A DNA stretch of 64,000 bases from CAIMZW01 sp037133095 (GCA_037133095.1 JBAXOT010000008.1:8027-72026), one strand, 5' to 3'. Positions 8,081 through 16,818 are shown, counted from the stretch's first letter. Notes: a model not told the origin generated them from the letters alone. Numbers and translations are program-made.

Positions 8081-9922
8081 GTGGCTGAAGTAAGGCCACT
8101 TCGTCTTAAGTCGCAGAAGTACGGCCCGAAACCACAAGTAGCTGTTCACTTGCCTTACGCTCGAATTTTGGTTGACACCCCAGCATTTCATCTCGGGGAT
8201 ATTTTTGACTACCTCGTGCCCGAGTCATTGTCCCAAATCGTCTGTGTGGGCAGTCTAGTAAAGGTGCCATTCGGCTCCCAGATGCTGCCAGGCTATGTCT
8301 TGGAGCGAACAACCCAACCACAGGTCGGTTCACAACTAAAATTAATAGATTCGATAATTTCGCCATTGCCTTTGTTGACTCCCGATCTTTTTTCACTGCT
8401 GACCGCTGCGGGACTTCGCTATGGCGTCAAACCTTGGGACTTGATACGAGGGGCGATACCAGAGCGCGTCGCAACTGTTGAGAAGGAGTTTGTGGCAACA
8501 CATTTTTTATCCATGACTGGTGTAGAAAGTAAGAGCGTTCGAAGCGCAGCGGTCACCGACATCAATTCCGATATCTATTCACAGTTAGGTGCGTTGGTTA
8601 TAGGCCGGCTTGGAAAGTCCAGAACGGTGATTGTTGTGCCTGATGAAAAATCACTTCGAAACTCTCAAGAGGCACTGGAGCGATTGGGAGTTGTAGGAAT
8701 TCTGGTTTTGGGATCACATCTTCCGCGCGGCGAACGTTATCGAAATTTTCTTAAAACCTACGATCCACAGTATGAAGTAATACTTGGTACTCGAAGTGCG
8801 ATTTTTACCTCGATGCCGAAAGGGTCCACCATTATCGTGCTGCGCGATAATGATGAGTCAATGTATGACCGAAGGTCGCCAGGATGGAATGTTCGAGACA
8901 TTGCACTTTTGCGGACACAGGATCAATCTGTCATCTTTCTTTCCCACAGCCCTTCTTTAGAAGTGTTGCGATTGATGGAGATTGGTTGGTTGACATCACC
9001 ATCGAAACGCAATCGAAAAACGTTAAAAATTGTCAATGAAGGAGATCATCGCTCTCACCATCAGGTCATCGGCGACGGTTTGAAGAGAGGTTCAGTTCTA
9101 ATTTCAGTTTCGGAACCTGGCTATGTTAATTCTTTTCTTTGCTCACAGTGTCGAAATAGAGCCGAGTGCTCCTGTGGGGGGCGATTGTTCTTTCCGCGCA
9201 TGGGAGCGCTTCCGAAATGTTCCATCTGCGAGAAGGAATACCCGGATTGGAAATGCACGTGGTGCGCCGCCAGCAAACCTTGGATGATCAAGCGTGGCAC
9301 TTCTAGATTGGCACTGGAGTATGGGCGAGCATTTCCCGGGATACACATATTGACCTCAACCGGGGAGAGACTTGTTCAGAACTTGCCCAACGGAAAATCG
9401 TTAGTCATCGCGACTTCAGGGTGCGAACCAGTGGGTAGGTATTCGGCGGCAGCGCTTTTGGATGGTGCCGTACTTTTCAATCGTACTCAGTTACGCAGCG
9501 ACGAAGTTGCTCGCGAACGGTGGCTCAGCGCCCTTTCCTTGGTAGAAGAAGGAGGTGAGGCATTTATCTCGCTGCCACTGAATGATCCGGTAGCCCAAAG
9601 CATTCTGCGTGGCAATTACATTGCCCCTGCTGCCGTTGAGTTGGAGCACCGACGGAGTGCGCATTTGCCTCCGCACTATCGGGTGGCAGTTGTAGAGGCA
9701 GGCACTGCAAAGATCTCCGCGATTTATCGTGGTCTTGAGAACTCGCACCAGTTCGAAGTTACCCCACCCATTGCGTTGTCTCTGGATCGATACCGGTTAA
9801 TCATCCGCTGTGACGTAAACCTTGGGGATGAACTAGCCAGATTTACTCATGATCTGCAGCGGCATCAGAGTCTTAAGTCAGAGTCCGATCTATCGATTCG
9901 ACTCGATCCCTACTCGATTTAG
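8081..9922 (+). CDS. priA: PriA-family primosomal protein N', degenerate (probably not a helicase)
   Basis: PriA recognises stalled forks and restarts replication. This 613-residue protein (GTG start 8081, 6 nt after metK) keeps the N-terminal DNA-binding domain (VHLPYARILVDTPAFH; FDYLVPESL) and a zinc-binding insert with CSQCRNRAECSCGG, CSICEKEYPDWKC and CTWC. The helicase core has lost its motifs: the expected Walker A GxGKT is replaced by LVIGRLGKSRTV and the DEEH box by LRDNDES. Loss of ATPase motifs is a known feature of actinobacterial PriA, so a structural role in restart is inferred. The gene order metK-priA-def-fmt supports the identity. Confidence 0.88.
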   Translation: MAEVRPLRLKSQKYGPKPQVAVHLPYARILVDTPAFHLGDIFDYLVPESLSQIVCVGSLVKVPFGSQMLPGYVLERTTQPQVGSQLKLIDSIISPLPLLTPDLFSLLTAAGLRYGVKPWDLIRGAIPERVATVEKEFVATHFLSMTGVESKSVRSAAVTDINSDIYSQLGALVIGRLGKSRTVIVVPDEKSLRNSQEALERLGVVGILVLGSHLPRGERYRNFLKTYDPQYEVILGTRSAIFTSMPKGSTIIVLRDNDESMYDRRSPGWNVRDIALLRTQDQSVIFLSHSPSLEVLRLMEIGWLTSPSKRNRKTLKIVNEGDHRSHHQVIGDGLKRGSVLISVSEPGYVNSFLCSQCRNRAECSCGGRLFFPRMGALPKCSICEKEYPDWKCTWCAASKPWMIKRGTSRLALEYGRAFPGIHILTSTGERLVQNLPNGKSLVIATSGCEPVGRYSAAALLDGAVLFNRTQLRSDEVARERWLSALSLVEEGGEAFISLPLNDPVAQSILRGNYIAPAAVELEHRRSAHLPPHYRVAVVEAGTAKISAIYRGLENSHQFEVTPPIALSLDRYRLIIRCDVNLGDELARFTHDLQRHQSLKSESDLSIRLDPYSI

Positions 9923-9940
9923 GCGCGCAGCGAAAACCGA

Positions 9941-9946
9941 TAGAAT
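9941..9946 (+). promoter_or_regulatory. Leaderless -10 box for def
   Basis: TAGAAT followed by 6 nt and the ATG of def at 9953. It sits in the 30-nt gap after priA. No -35 hexamer is evident. Confidence 0.55.
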
Positions 9947-9952
9947 TCAGAG

Positions 9953-10513
9953 ATGTCCATCCAACCAATCCGTCTTTTCGGCGACCCAGTGCTCACCACA
10001 CCTGCCGCGCCGGTAGAGACCTTTGACAAAGAGTTGCGGACTTTGGTGGCAGATTTAACCGAAACTATGTTCGAGGCTCCGGGAGCTGGCCTCGCAGCCC
10101 CCCAAATTGGCGTATCCCTACGGGTTTTTGTTTGGAACGTTGATGACGAAGTTGGCCATTTAATCAATCCAAGTTTGGATTTGAGTGAAGAGTTGCAAGA
10201 GGGGGATGAAGGTTGCCTTTCTTTTCCGGGCATGTTGTATGAGACGCCACGTGCCTTTAAAGCCGTCGCCAAAGGTTTCAATATGCATGGCGAACCGATC
10301 GTTGTGGAGGGAACAGAACTTCTTGCTCGATGCTTGCAGCACGAAAATGATCACTTAGATGGGATTCTCTTTATTGATCGCTTGGTTAAATCCGAGCGTA
10401 AGCGCGCGATGAAAGAGATCCGCAACTCCGATTGGTTCGGCGTGGCTCAAGAATCGGGCCAGGAGCCGATCATTCGAACTTCACCGCATGCCATGAACGG
10501 CCTTGGGTTCTGA
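9953..10513 (+). CDS. def: Peptide deformylase
   Basis: Def removes the formyl group from the N-terminal methionine of new proteins, undoing the modification made through Fmt, the next gene. The 186-residue protein has the three metal-site motifs: GAGLAAPQIG (from G44), EGCLS with metal ligand C88, and QHENDH with H130, catalytic E131 and H134. It starts at ATG 9953 without a Shine-Dalgarno. Confidence 0.97.
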   Translation: MSIQPIRLFGDPVLTTPAAPVETFDKELRTLVADLTETMFEAPGAGLAAPQIGVSLRVFVWNVDDEVGHLINPSLDLSEELQEGDEGCLSFPGMLYETPRAFKAVAKGFNMHGEPIVVEGTELLARCLQHENDHLDGILFIDRLVKSERKRAMKEIRNSDWFGVAQESGQEPIIRTSPHAMNGLGF

Positions 10514-10518
10514 AATAC

Positions 10519-11439
10519 GTGAATATATCTGTCGCTTCATCCTCAATGGTTTCCATCCCTGTCATAGCCGCAATCAGAAACTCCGAACACAATTTGGTGT
10601 CGGTTATCTCTAACCCGGATCGAAAGAGCGGGCGCGGCTTGAAATTGCTTCCAAATGACTTAGCTGCTTGGGCAGTTGCGGAGGGCCTGGAGGTTGCGAA
10701 GCCGGCGGACAACTCCGAACTAAACCGTCATCTCCTCTCGGCCCAGCCCCAGTTGATTGTCACTGTGGCTTATGGACGTTTGATTCCCGTTGAACTTCTC
10801 CATGGCCCGCGATTCGGGTGGCTAAATATTCATTACTCCTTACTGCCACGCTGGCGGGGTGCGGCTCCAGTTCAGTGGTCGATCATGAGTGGAGATACGG
10901 AAACCGGAGTAACTATTTTCAAACTTGATAAGGGTATGGACACTGGTCCAATTTTTTTGCAGGAACGTACAGTGTTAGGCGAGGCTGAACGGACGGAAGA
11001 GGTGTTGGCACGTTTGAGTGAGAGTGCCGCAGAGTTATTGCCCGAAGTGTTAAGCATGATTACCAGTGGGATTAAACCTAAACCGCAGCCATTGGTGGGT
11101 TCAACTCTGGCGCCGAAGATTTCGAAAGAAATGGGCCGCATAGATTGGACCCGAGAGCGGGCAGACATTCTGCGCCTCGATTTAGCAATCGGAATCCAAC
11201 CTGGAATATGGACAGAGATATTGGGCGAGCGAATCGTTCTTCACAATTTGAGGGTTGAGGGTGCGTACACGGCAGGGGCGATCGCCGGTGAAATCTCCAT
11301 GGCCGAGGACCGATTGATTATTCAGTCTGCATCGGGACCTATCGAAATAGCCGAAGTAACACCGGCCGGTAAGAAGCGCATGAGTGGCGGAGATTTCTAT
11401 CGAGGGGCGAGATTTGCTCCAGGGACGCGTTGTGGATAA
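10519..11439 (+). CDS. fmt: Methionyl-tRNA formyltransferase
   Basis: Fmt transfers a formyl group from 10-formyl-THF to initiator Met-tRNA. The 306-residue protein has the catalytic segment NIHYSLLPRWRGAAPVQ and LDKGMDTGPIF, and the C-terminal OB-like domain (PAGKKRMSGGDFYRGAR). The GTG at 10519, 5 nt after def, aligns with the normal N-terminus; the frame is open farther upstream inside def. Oddity: the usual AGTPEFA-type loop near residue 10 reads ASSSMVSIP here, although NPDRKSGRGLKL follows normally. The stop overlaps rsmB by 8 nt. Confidence 0.92.
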   Translation: MNISVASSSMVSIPVIAAIRNSEHNLVSVISNPDRKSGRGLKLLPNDLAAWAVAEGLEVAKPADNSELNRHLLSAQPQLIVTVAYGRLIPVELLHGPRFGWLNIHYSLLPRWRGAAPVQWSIMSGDTETGVTIFKLDKGMDTGPIFLQERTVLGEAERTEEVLARLSESAAELLPEVLSMITSGIKPKPQPLVGSTLAPKISKEMGRIDWTRERADILRLDLAIGIQPGIWTEILGERIVLHNLRVEGAYTAGAIAGEISMAEDRLIIQSASGPIEIAEVTPAGKKRMSGGDFYRGARFAPGTRCG

Positions 11440-12796
11440 ATCCAGTTCAGCGCCAAGAAAACCAAGGCCTGATCAAGCGCGTCAACTGGCGTTTGCGCTT
11501 ATCACTGATGTAAACCAGCACGGCGCATATGCCAATATTCGTATGCCGCAGTTGCTAACTGATTCCGGTTTAGATGTAAGAGATAAGGCGTTTGCCACTG
11601 AATTGGGATATGGCTGTCTACGCATGCAGGGTAAATACGATTTTGCGATTTCCGAAAAAATCGATCGCCCTTTCCTAGAAGTAGATCCAAAAATTATTGA
11701 TCTCCTGCGAATGGGTTGCCATCAGATATTTGGAATGAGAGTACCTACTCATGCTGCTGTTAGCGCAACGGTAGAGCTAGCTCGAAAAGTAGCTGGGGAA
11801 TCGAAGGCCTCTTACGTAAACGCGCTACTTCGTTCCATCAGCAGTGATGAAGAGTTGTTCAGTGACCTTGAGCAATCATCCAAATTTGAACCACTCACGA
11901 AGATCTCGGTGAAATATTCGCATCCAGAATGGGTCATATCCAGTTACCACGATGCCCTGAAGAACTGGGAGTCGGTGGAAGAACTTCTTGCGTTTAATAA
12001 CATCCCGGTTGCACCGCATTTGGCAGCTTGGAAAGGCAAGTCAACTAAGGAAGAATTGATTGAAGCGGGCGCTACGGCACTGAATTTTTCTAGCTCTGCA
12101 GTACTTTCAACTGACCAGCCAAGTAACTACAAAGCCGTCAAGGAACGGCGGGCCGGTGTGCAAGATCTTGGTTCACAATTGGTGTCAGAGATCTTCTATG
12201 AGACCCGCAAAGTTGGTCATCCTCATTCCTGGCTCGACTTATGTGCCGGTCCAGGTGGCAAGGCGGCATGGCTTTTTAATGCATTGGCGACGGAGCGCCC
12301 GAATGATCGTTTCTTAGCAAACGAGCCAACTGAGCATCGCGCGGAATTAGTGGCTCGCGTTATTCCGAGACAAAATATCTCGCACCATGATGGCCGTGTA
12401 TACGCAGAGTTTGATGAGAAATTCGATCGAATTCTGGTTGATGCTCCATGTACGGGTCTTGGTGCATTGCGTCGACGGCCTGAGGCGAGGTGGCGTAAGG
12501 CTGCCAAGGACCTTAAGGAACTGGTCGCCTTGCAACGAGAACTCCTTGATTGCGCCTATGAGATGCTCACTCCCGGCGGAATTCTGGGTTATGCCACATG
12601 CTCACCACATCTGGCCGAGACTTTGGGGCAGGTACTAGATATGCAATACCGCCACAAAGAAGTGAAAATAATTCCCATCGATGCTGTATTCCCATTGCCG
12701 CCCGGCGCGCAATTGGCAAATGGCACCATGCAGTTATGGAGTCACAAGCATGGAACGGATTCCATGTTCTTGGCGCTGTTTCAGAAGCCTGAATAG
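11432..12796 (+). CDS. rsmB: 16S rRNA (cytosine-C5) methyltransferase RsmB/Sun family
   Basis: RsmB methylates C967 of 16S rRNA (E. coli numbering). The 454-residue protein has an N-terminal NusB-like RNA-binding domain (residues about 10-150) and a C-terminal Rossmann methyltransferase: LDLCAGPGGKAAWL binds SAM, with C340 in DAPCTGLGALRRRPEARW and C390 in YATCSPH as the paired catalytic cysteines. The start chosen is GTG 11432, overlapping the fmt stop, with AGGGACG about 8 nt upstream. An upstream ATG at 11384 lies inside fmt and is less likely. Confidence 0.93.
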   Translation: MDKSSSAPRKPRPDQARQLAFALITDVNQHGAYANIRMPQLLTDSGLDVRDKAFATELGYGCLRMQGKYDFAISEKIDRPFLEVDPKIIDLLRMGCHQIFGMRVPTHAAVSATVELARKVAGESKASYVNALLRSISSDEELFSDLEQSSKFEPLTKISVKYSHPEWVISSYHDALKNWESVEELLAFNNIPVAPHLAAWKGKSTKEELIEAGATALNFSSSAVLSTDQPSNYKAVKERRAGVQDLGSQLVSEIFYETRKVGHPHSWLDLCAGPGGKAAWLFNALATERPNDRFLANEPTEHRAELVARVIPRQNISHHDGRVYAEFDEKFDRILVDAPCTGLGALRRRPEARWRKAAKDLKELVALQRELLDCAYEMLTPGGILGYATCSPHLAETLGQVLDMQYRHKEVKIIPIDAVFPLPPGAQLANGTMQLWSHKHGTDSMFLALFQKPE

Positions 12797-12802
12797 TACG
12801 AT
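12797..12802 (+). promoter_or_regulatory. Leaderless -10 box for rpe
   Basis: TACGAT followed by 6 nt and the ATG of rpe at 12809, within the 12-nt gap after rsmB. Confidence 0.5.
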
Positions 12803-12808
12803 TTTGGA

Positions 12809-13474
12809 ATGACCACGTATCGAATCTGCCCGAGTATTCTCAACGCAGATCGAGATAACTTGCCGCAGGAAATTTCTCGCATTCAGGGCGCTTCGGACCT
12901 GCTCCATCTAGATGTGATGGACAATATTTTTGTCCCAAATTTCACATTCACCTTTGAAGAATCACAGGTCATCATCGCAAACTCACCATTGCCTGTTGAT
13001 GTGCATCTGATGATTGCGAATCCAGATGAGATGGCAGGCGAGTATGCACGGGCTGGCGCCACAAGCGTCACGTTCCACTTGGAAGCCACCGAATCGCCAC
13101 GGGAGATCATTGCCAAGGTTAAGAGTTTTGGTGCTCGCGTGGGTATTGGCATTAAACCTGCCACAGCTTTTGAGGCGGTCGAGCCATATCTTTCCGAAAT
13201 TGACATGCTGCTCGTAATGACCGTGGAGCCGGGATTCGGTGGGCAATCATTTATGTCGGCCATGATGCCAAAAGTTGCTCGGGCGCGTACCTACATAGAT
13301 TTAGCTCCCGCGCCAAAGCCTTGGTTGCAAGTAGATGGCGGAATTTCCTTGGCGACCATCGCCGAGGCCGCGACCGCTGGCGCCGACACCTTCGTAGCTG
13401 GCAGTGCAGTATTCCAGTCACCGGATCCAGCCAAAATGATTGATTCGCTGAGAATTTGCCTCGCTGAACTATAA
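12809..13474 (+). CDS. rpe: Ribulose-phosphate 3-epimerase
   Basis: Rpe interconverts ribulose 5-phosphate and xylulose 5-phosphate in the pentose phosphate pathway; ribulose 5-phosphate is also a riboflavin precursor. The 221-residue TIM barrel has CPSILNAD, the metal/catalytic segment LHLDVMDNIFVPN, VDVHLMI, MTVEPGFGGQSF and the phosphate-binding VDGGI and VAGSAVF. It begins at ATG 12809 with no Shine-Dalgarno. In other actinobacteria rpe is likewise followed by riboflavin genes, here an FMN riboswitch and transporter. Confidence 0.97.
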   Translation: MTTYRICPSILNADRDNLPQEISRIQGASDLLHLDVMDNIFVPNFTFTFEESQVIIANSPLPVDVHLMIANPDEMAGEYARAGATSVTFHLEATESPREIIAKVKSFGARVGIGIKPATAFEAVEPYLSEIDMLLVMTVEPGFGGQSFMSAMMPKVARARTYIDLAPAPKPWLQVDGGISLATIAEAATAGADTFVAGSAVFQSPDPAKMIDSLRICLAEL

Positions 13475-13508
13475 AAAGAGGCTAGAACCAATAATTCGTG
13501 CCAGAATT

Positions 13509-13640
13509 GGCGCGTTCCGGGGGTCGGTGTAAATCCGAACCGGCGGTTAAAGTCCGCGACCCGATTGAAGCCATCGATCGGTTGATGTGGTGAAACTCCA
13601 CAACCGACAGTTAAAGTCTGGATAAAGGAGCAGAGCACGT
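13509..13640 (+). promoter_or_regulatory. FMN riboswitch (RFN element)
   Basis: The gap between rpe and ribM contains the conserved RFN segments in order: GGGGTCGGTGTAAATCCGAA, CCGGCGGTTAAAGTCCGCGA (13540-13559), GATGTGGTGAAACTCCACAA, CCGACAGTTAAAGTCTGGAT and the closing AGGAGCAGAGCACG. These match the established FMN aptamer with its six-helix junction. FMN binding would lower expression of the downstream riboflavin transporter. Ends are approximate because the P1 helix is imperfect. Confidence 0.93.
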
Positions 13641-13680
13641 TTGCCGTTGGCGATTCTCGCCTGGGGTGATCGTGCCTATT

Positions 13681-13716
13681 TCCCTTGGGATCGAATTTAT
13701 TCACTTCGATTAGGGA
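13681..13716 (+). promoter_or_regulatory. Putative Shine-Dalgarno-sequestering hairpin of the FMN riboswitch
   Basis: TCCCT (13681-13685) can pair with AGGGA (13712-13716), the ribM Shine-Dalgarno, and ATCGAA (13690-13695) with TTCGAT (13705-13710), giving a two-part stem over a 9-nt loop. No U-tract follows, so control would be at translation. This is inferred from base complementarity alone; an alternative pairing partner that frees the site was not found. Confidence 0.5.
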
Positions 13717-13724
13717 TGGAACAT

Positions 13725-14414
13725 ATGTCAGTTCTGAAATGGCTCTTCGAAGCCCAGATTCACTTTGGATCAAAAACTATCTTGGTACGGGAAATAATCG
13801 GCGGGCTATTGGGCTTAGCAAGCGCCGTGCTTGGAATGCGTCGGAAAGTTGCGGCTTGGCCAATTGGCATCTTGGGCGATGGGCTGCTTTTCACAGTCTT
13901 CGCTGGCGCACTTTTCTCTTTTGGAAAGAAGGCAGATCATCCCGCGTTGTATGGGCAAGCCGGTCGAAATTTACTGCTCATTTTGGTCAGTTTTTATGGC
14001 TGGGTAATTTGGGCTCGAAACCGTCGTGGCGGGCAAAGTAAACCAGCAGTCGTGCCGCGGTGGACCACGACGAGAGAGAAAGCAGTTCTCCTTCCTCTCA
14101 TCATTGTCGGATACTTCCTTTTCCTGGAATTATTCAAGGCTCTTGGCGAGCGTTACTACGGACAATGGTTATATGTGGACACCTGGATTTTCACCGGGAC
14201 GGCATTGGCGACCTATGCCATGAGCCGTGGCTTTGTGGAGTTTTGGTTGGTTTGGGTGGCCGTCGACATCGTCGGCGTGCCATTCGCCTTCGCACATGGA
14301 AATTATCCGACCGGAGTGCTGTATGGCATCTACATGCCTTTTGTTATCTGGGGATTTGTCTATTGGCTCCGGATCGAGCGCAAAGAGGAGAAAGTGCTCT
14401 CTTCGCTCGCGTGA
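13725..14414 (+). CDS. ribM: Riboflavin transporter, RibM/PnuX type (PnuC-related)
   Basis: A 230-residue membrane protein with about six to seven hydrophobic segments, resembling the PnuC/RibM family: WPIGILGDGLLFTVF, then QWLYVDTWIFTGTAL and WLVWVAVDIVGVPFAF. RibM/PnuX proteins import riboflavin by facilitated diffusion. The FMN riboswitch directly upstream is the main evidence that the substrate is riboflavin rather than nicotinamide riboside. The start is ATG 13725, with TAGGGATGG 6-13 nt upstream; the frame is open back to 13641, but that lies in the riboswitch region. Confidence 0.88.
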   Translation: MSVLKWLFEAQIHFGSKTILVREIIGGLLGLASAVLGMRRKVAAWPIGILGDGLLFTVFAGALFSFGKKADHPALYGQAGRNLLLILVSFYGWVIWARNRRGGQSKPAVVPRWTTTREKAVLLPLIIVGYFLFLELFKALGERYYGQWLYVDTWIFTGTALATYAMSRGFVEFWLVWVAVDIVGVPFAFAHGNYPTGVLYGIYMPFVIWGFVYWLRIERKEEKVLSSLA

Positions 14415-14421
14415 TGTCTAG

Positions 14422-14427
14422 TAACCT
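14422..14427 (+). promoter_or_regulatory. Leaderless -10 box for hisE-hisG
   Basis: TAACCT followed by 6 nt and the ATG of hisE at 14434, in the 19-nt gap after ribM. The same hexamer and spacing occur before the phosphatase gene at 24871. Confidence 0.55.
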
Positions 14428-14433
14428 AGCCTG

Positions 14434-14697
14434 ATGAAATCCTTTGACTCTCTTTGGTCGCAGCTGCACCAAACAGCGCTCGAGCGGCCAGAGGGGTCAG
14501 GAACGATTAAGGCGCTTGATGCGGGCGTTCACGCCATAGGCAAGAAGATCGTCGAGGAGGCGGCCGAAGTCTGGATGGCGGCCGAATATCAAGATGATCA
14601 GGCATTGGCCCTGGAAATCAGTCAACTCCTCTATCACTTGCAAGTTTTGATGATTGCACGAGGAATCAACATAGAGGATGTATATGGCCAGTTGTAA
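14434..14697 (+). CDS. hisE: Phosphoribosyl-ATP pyrophosphatase
   Basis: HisE hydrolyses phosphoribosyl-ATP to phosphoribosyl-AMP, the second step of histidine synthesis. The 87-residue all-alpha protein has the metal-binding EEAAE of the MazG-like fold (GKKIVEEAAEVWMAA) and the helix ALEISQLLYHLQVLM. It is a stand-alone HisE, not fused to HisI. hisG follows 12 nt downstream, the usual actinobacterial pair. Confidence 0.95.
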   Translation: MKSFDSLWSQLHQTALERPEGSGTIKALDAGVHAIGKKIVEEAAEVWMAAEYQDDQALALEISQLLYHLQVLMIARGINIEDVYGQL

Positions 14698-14709
14698 CGG
14701 GGGAATCGG

Positions 14710-15558
14710 ATGTCGTTAAGAGTTGCAGTTCCTAATAAGGGTTCACTCTCAGAATCTTCTGCGCTGATGTTAAAAGAAGCCGGCTATCGGCAACGCAGTG
14801 ACCTGCGCGATTTAACTTTCTATGATCCGGAAAACGACGTTGAATTTTATTACTTGCGCCCACGCGATATCGCCATCTACGTTGGTTCGGGCGAGCTCGA
14901 AGCAGGAATAACAGGGCGCGATCTCTTGCTCGACAGTGGCGCGCAGGCGACTGAGGCTTTGCCCTTAGATTTTGGTCGAAGCACCTTTCGATTTGCGGCG
15001 CCCGAGACCAGCGATCTTTCCGAGTCCGATCTTCAAGGTAAAAGAATTGCGACCGCCTACCCAGGATTGGTCGAACGTTATCTGTCCGAACATTCAATGA
15101 CCGCGACAGTCGTACGCCTCGATGGCGCGGTAGAAAGCTCGGTTCGACTTGGTGTTGCAGATGTCATCGCTGATGTCGTCTCTACTGGCGGCACTTTGCG
15201 CCAGGCTGGGTTGAAGATTTTTGGCGAGCCATTGCTGGCCAGCGAAGCTATTTTGATCGAAAGAGTTGGGGCGAACCGTTCGTTGGCGGTTGAAACACTG
15301 CTGCGCCGACTAAATGGGGTTGTGATTGCACGCCAGTATGTCTTGGTTGATTATGACGTGGAGACTGAGCTATTGGCGCGTGCCTGTGCCCTTACCCCGG
15401 GAATTGAATCACCGACAATTTCACCCTTGCAAAAAGCTGGTTGGAGTGCAGTTCGAGCGATGGTCCCACATCGAGAAATTAATCGAATCATGGATGAACT
15501 ATGGAGTATTGGCGCTCGAGGTATTCTCGTCACAGATATTCACGCCTGTCGCCTTTAA
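14710..15558 (+). CDS. hisG: ATP phosphoribosyltransferase (long form)
   Basis: HisG joins ATP and PRPP in the first, feedback-regulated step of histidine synthesis. At 282 residues it is the long form, with a C-terminal regulatory (ACT-like) domain, so no HisZ partner is needed. Visible motifs: LRVAVPNKGSLSE, the PRPP loop DVIADVVSTGGTLR and the C-terminal LTPGIESPTISPL. The ATG is preceded by GGGGGAA 7 nt upstream. It converges on serB with 15 nt between stops and no visible terminator. Confidence 0.96.
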   Translation: MSLRVAVPNKGSLSESSALMLKEAGYRQRSDLRDLTFYDPENDVEFYYLRPRDIAIYVGSGELEAGITGRDLLLDSGAQATEALPLDFGRSTFRFAAPETSDLSESDLQGKRIATAYPGLVERYLSEHSMTATVVRLDGAVESSVRLGVADVIADVVSTGGTLRQAGLKIFGEPLLASEAILIERVGANRSLAVETLLRRLNGVVIARQYVLVDYDVETELLARACALTPGIESPTISPLQKAGWSAVRAMVPHREINRIMDELWSIGARGILVTDIHACRL

Positions 15559-15573
15559 CTCGCAACGGAGCCT

Positions 15574-16806
15574 TTAAAGATCCGCTGCTTCGATTTCTTC
15601 TCGAGTTATGCCCATGAGATAGAGAACTGAATCCAAATACGGACTAGTGAGAGAACTATCTGCTGCTTTTCGTACCGCCGGCTTTGCGTTAAAAGCGATG
15701 CCGAGCCCAGCAAGTTCAATCATGTCCAAATCATTTGCGCCATCGCCGATGGCAATTGTTTGTGAAATGGGAACACCTTCGGAGAATGCGAAGTCTCGCA
15801 GCGCCTGAGCCTTGGCGGCCCGATCGATAACGCCACCAATTACCTTCCCAGTCAATATGCCATCTGAAATCTCCAATTGATTTGCCCGATAGAAGTCGAT
15901 ATTCAACTCTTCAAGCAATGGTTCGATGACATTGATAAATCCACCAGAAACCACTCCTACCTTATGTCCAAGCCGATGCAGGGTCCTGATCAAAGTGCGT
16001 GCTCCAGGTGTCAGCATCAATTCGGCTAATACTTCACTCAATGCGTCTTGCGTCAATCCTTCGAGCAAAGCGACTCGAGCAATGAGCGACTGGCTGAAAT
16101 CAAGTTCACCTCTCATCGCTGATTCGGTGATCGCAGATACTTGACCACCAACTCCTGCCTTCTCAGCGAGGAGATCGATAACCTCCTGCTGAATGAGAGT
16201 GGAGTCCATGTCAAGAAGCACGATTCGCTTGGCCCGACGGGTGAGACCACCGTTCTCTACGGCTAGGTCAACTCCAGTTTGGATGGCGATTTCTGCAAGT
16301 TCTTTTCGCAGTTGGGTAATGAAGGTGGGATCGGAGCGATTGGCGGCCAATGAAATATCAAACTCTATTGCTGTGAGGGGATAGGAAGCGGTACGTCTGA
16401 TGCGATCTATGTTTCCACCGGAAAGTGCGATTTTCCCCGCCACAGCCGCAAGTGCAACAGGCTTGATTCCCTGCGACAACAACACCACATGCAAATGCTG
16501 GTGTGCAGCAGGCTGAGGCTCTTCAGTGAGGTCCACAAAATCAATGGCGATATCAAGTTCAAGATTCTCCGCCAAAGCCACCAGATCTGCTTCGATATAA
16601 CTGGCATGTGCCGGGTCGAGACTAATCAGCGTGGTCAGAATAAGCCGTCCTCGAATCACGACTTGTTCGATATCCACCACGGTAATGGCGAAGGGAGAGA
16701 GGGCCTGGAAAAGCGCCTCGGTCACGCCCGGCTTGTCGGCCCCGGAAATCAAAATTAATCCCGTGAAGCCGGCGCCGTTAGTTTTCACAGATTCTTTCTC
16801 GCTCAC
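15574..16806 (-). CDS. serB: Phosphoserine phosphatase with N-terminal ACT domains
   Basis: SerB releases serine from O-phosphoserine. At 410 residues it matches the length of mycobacterial SerB2: about 180 residues of two ACT-like domains (LILISGADKPGVTEAL at the start), then a HAD phosphatase with the nucleophile D199 in DMDSTL, the conserved lysine/serine region VGVVSGGF and the metal-binding AIGDGANDLDMIELAG. ACT domains in this family allow serine feedback. The start is GTG 16806. It diverges from the ABC ATPase gene. Confidence 0.96.
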   Translation of the reverse strand: MSEKESVKTNGAGFTGLILISGADKPGVTEALFQALSPFAITVVDIEQVVIRGRLILTTLISLDPAHASYIEADLVALAENLELDIAIDFVDLTEEPQPAAHQHLHVVLLSQGIKPVALAAVAGKIALSGGNIDRIRRTASYPLTAIEFDISLAANRSDPTFITQLRKELAEIAIQTGVDLAVENGGLTRRAKRIVLLDMDSTLIQQEVIDLLAEKAGVGGQVSAITESAMRGELDFSQSLIARVALLEGLTQDALSEVLAELMLTPGARTLIRTLHRLGHKVGVVSGGFINVIEPLLEELNIDFYRANQLEISDGILTGKVIGGVIDRAAKAQALRDFAFSEGVPISQTIAIGDGANDLDMIELAGLGIAFNAKPAVRKAADSSLTSPYLDSVLYLMGITREEIEAADL

Positions 16807-16812
16807 GAGGGC

Positions 16813-16818
16813 AGATTA
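16813..16818 (-). promoter_or_regulatory. Leaderless -10 box for serB
   Basis: On the minus strand TAATCT is followed by 6 nt (GCCCTC) and the GTG start of serB at 16806. Confidence 0.55.
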
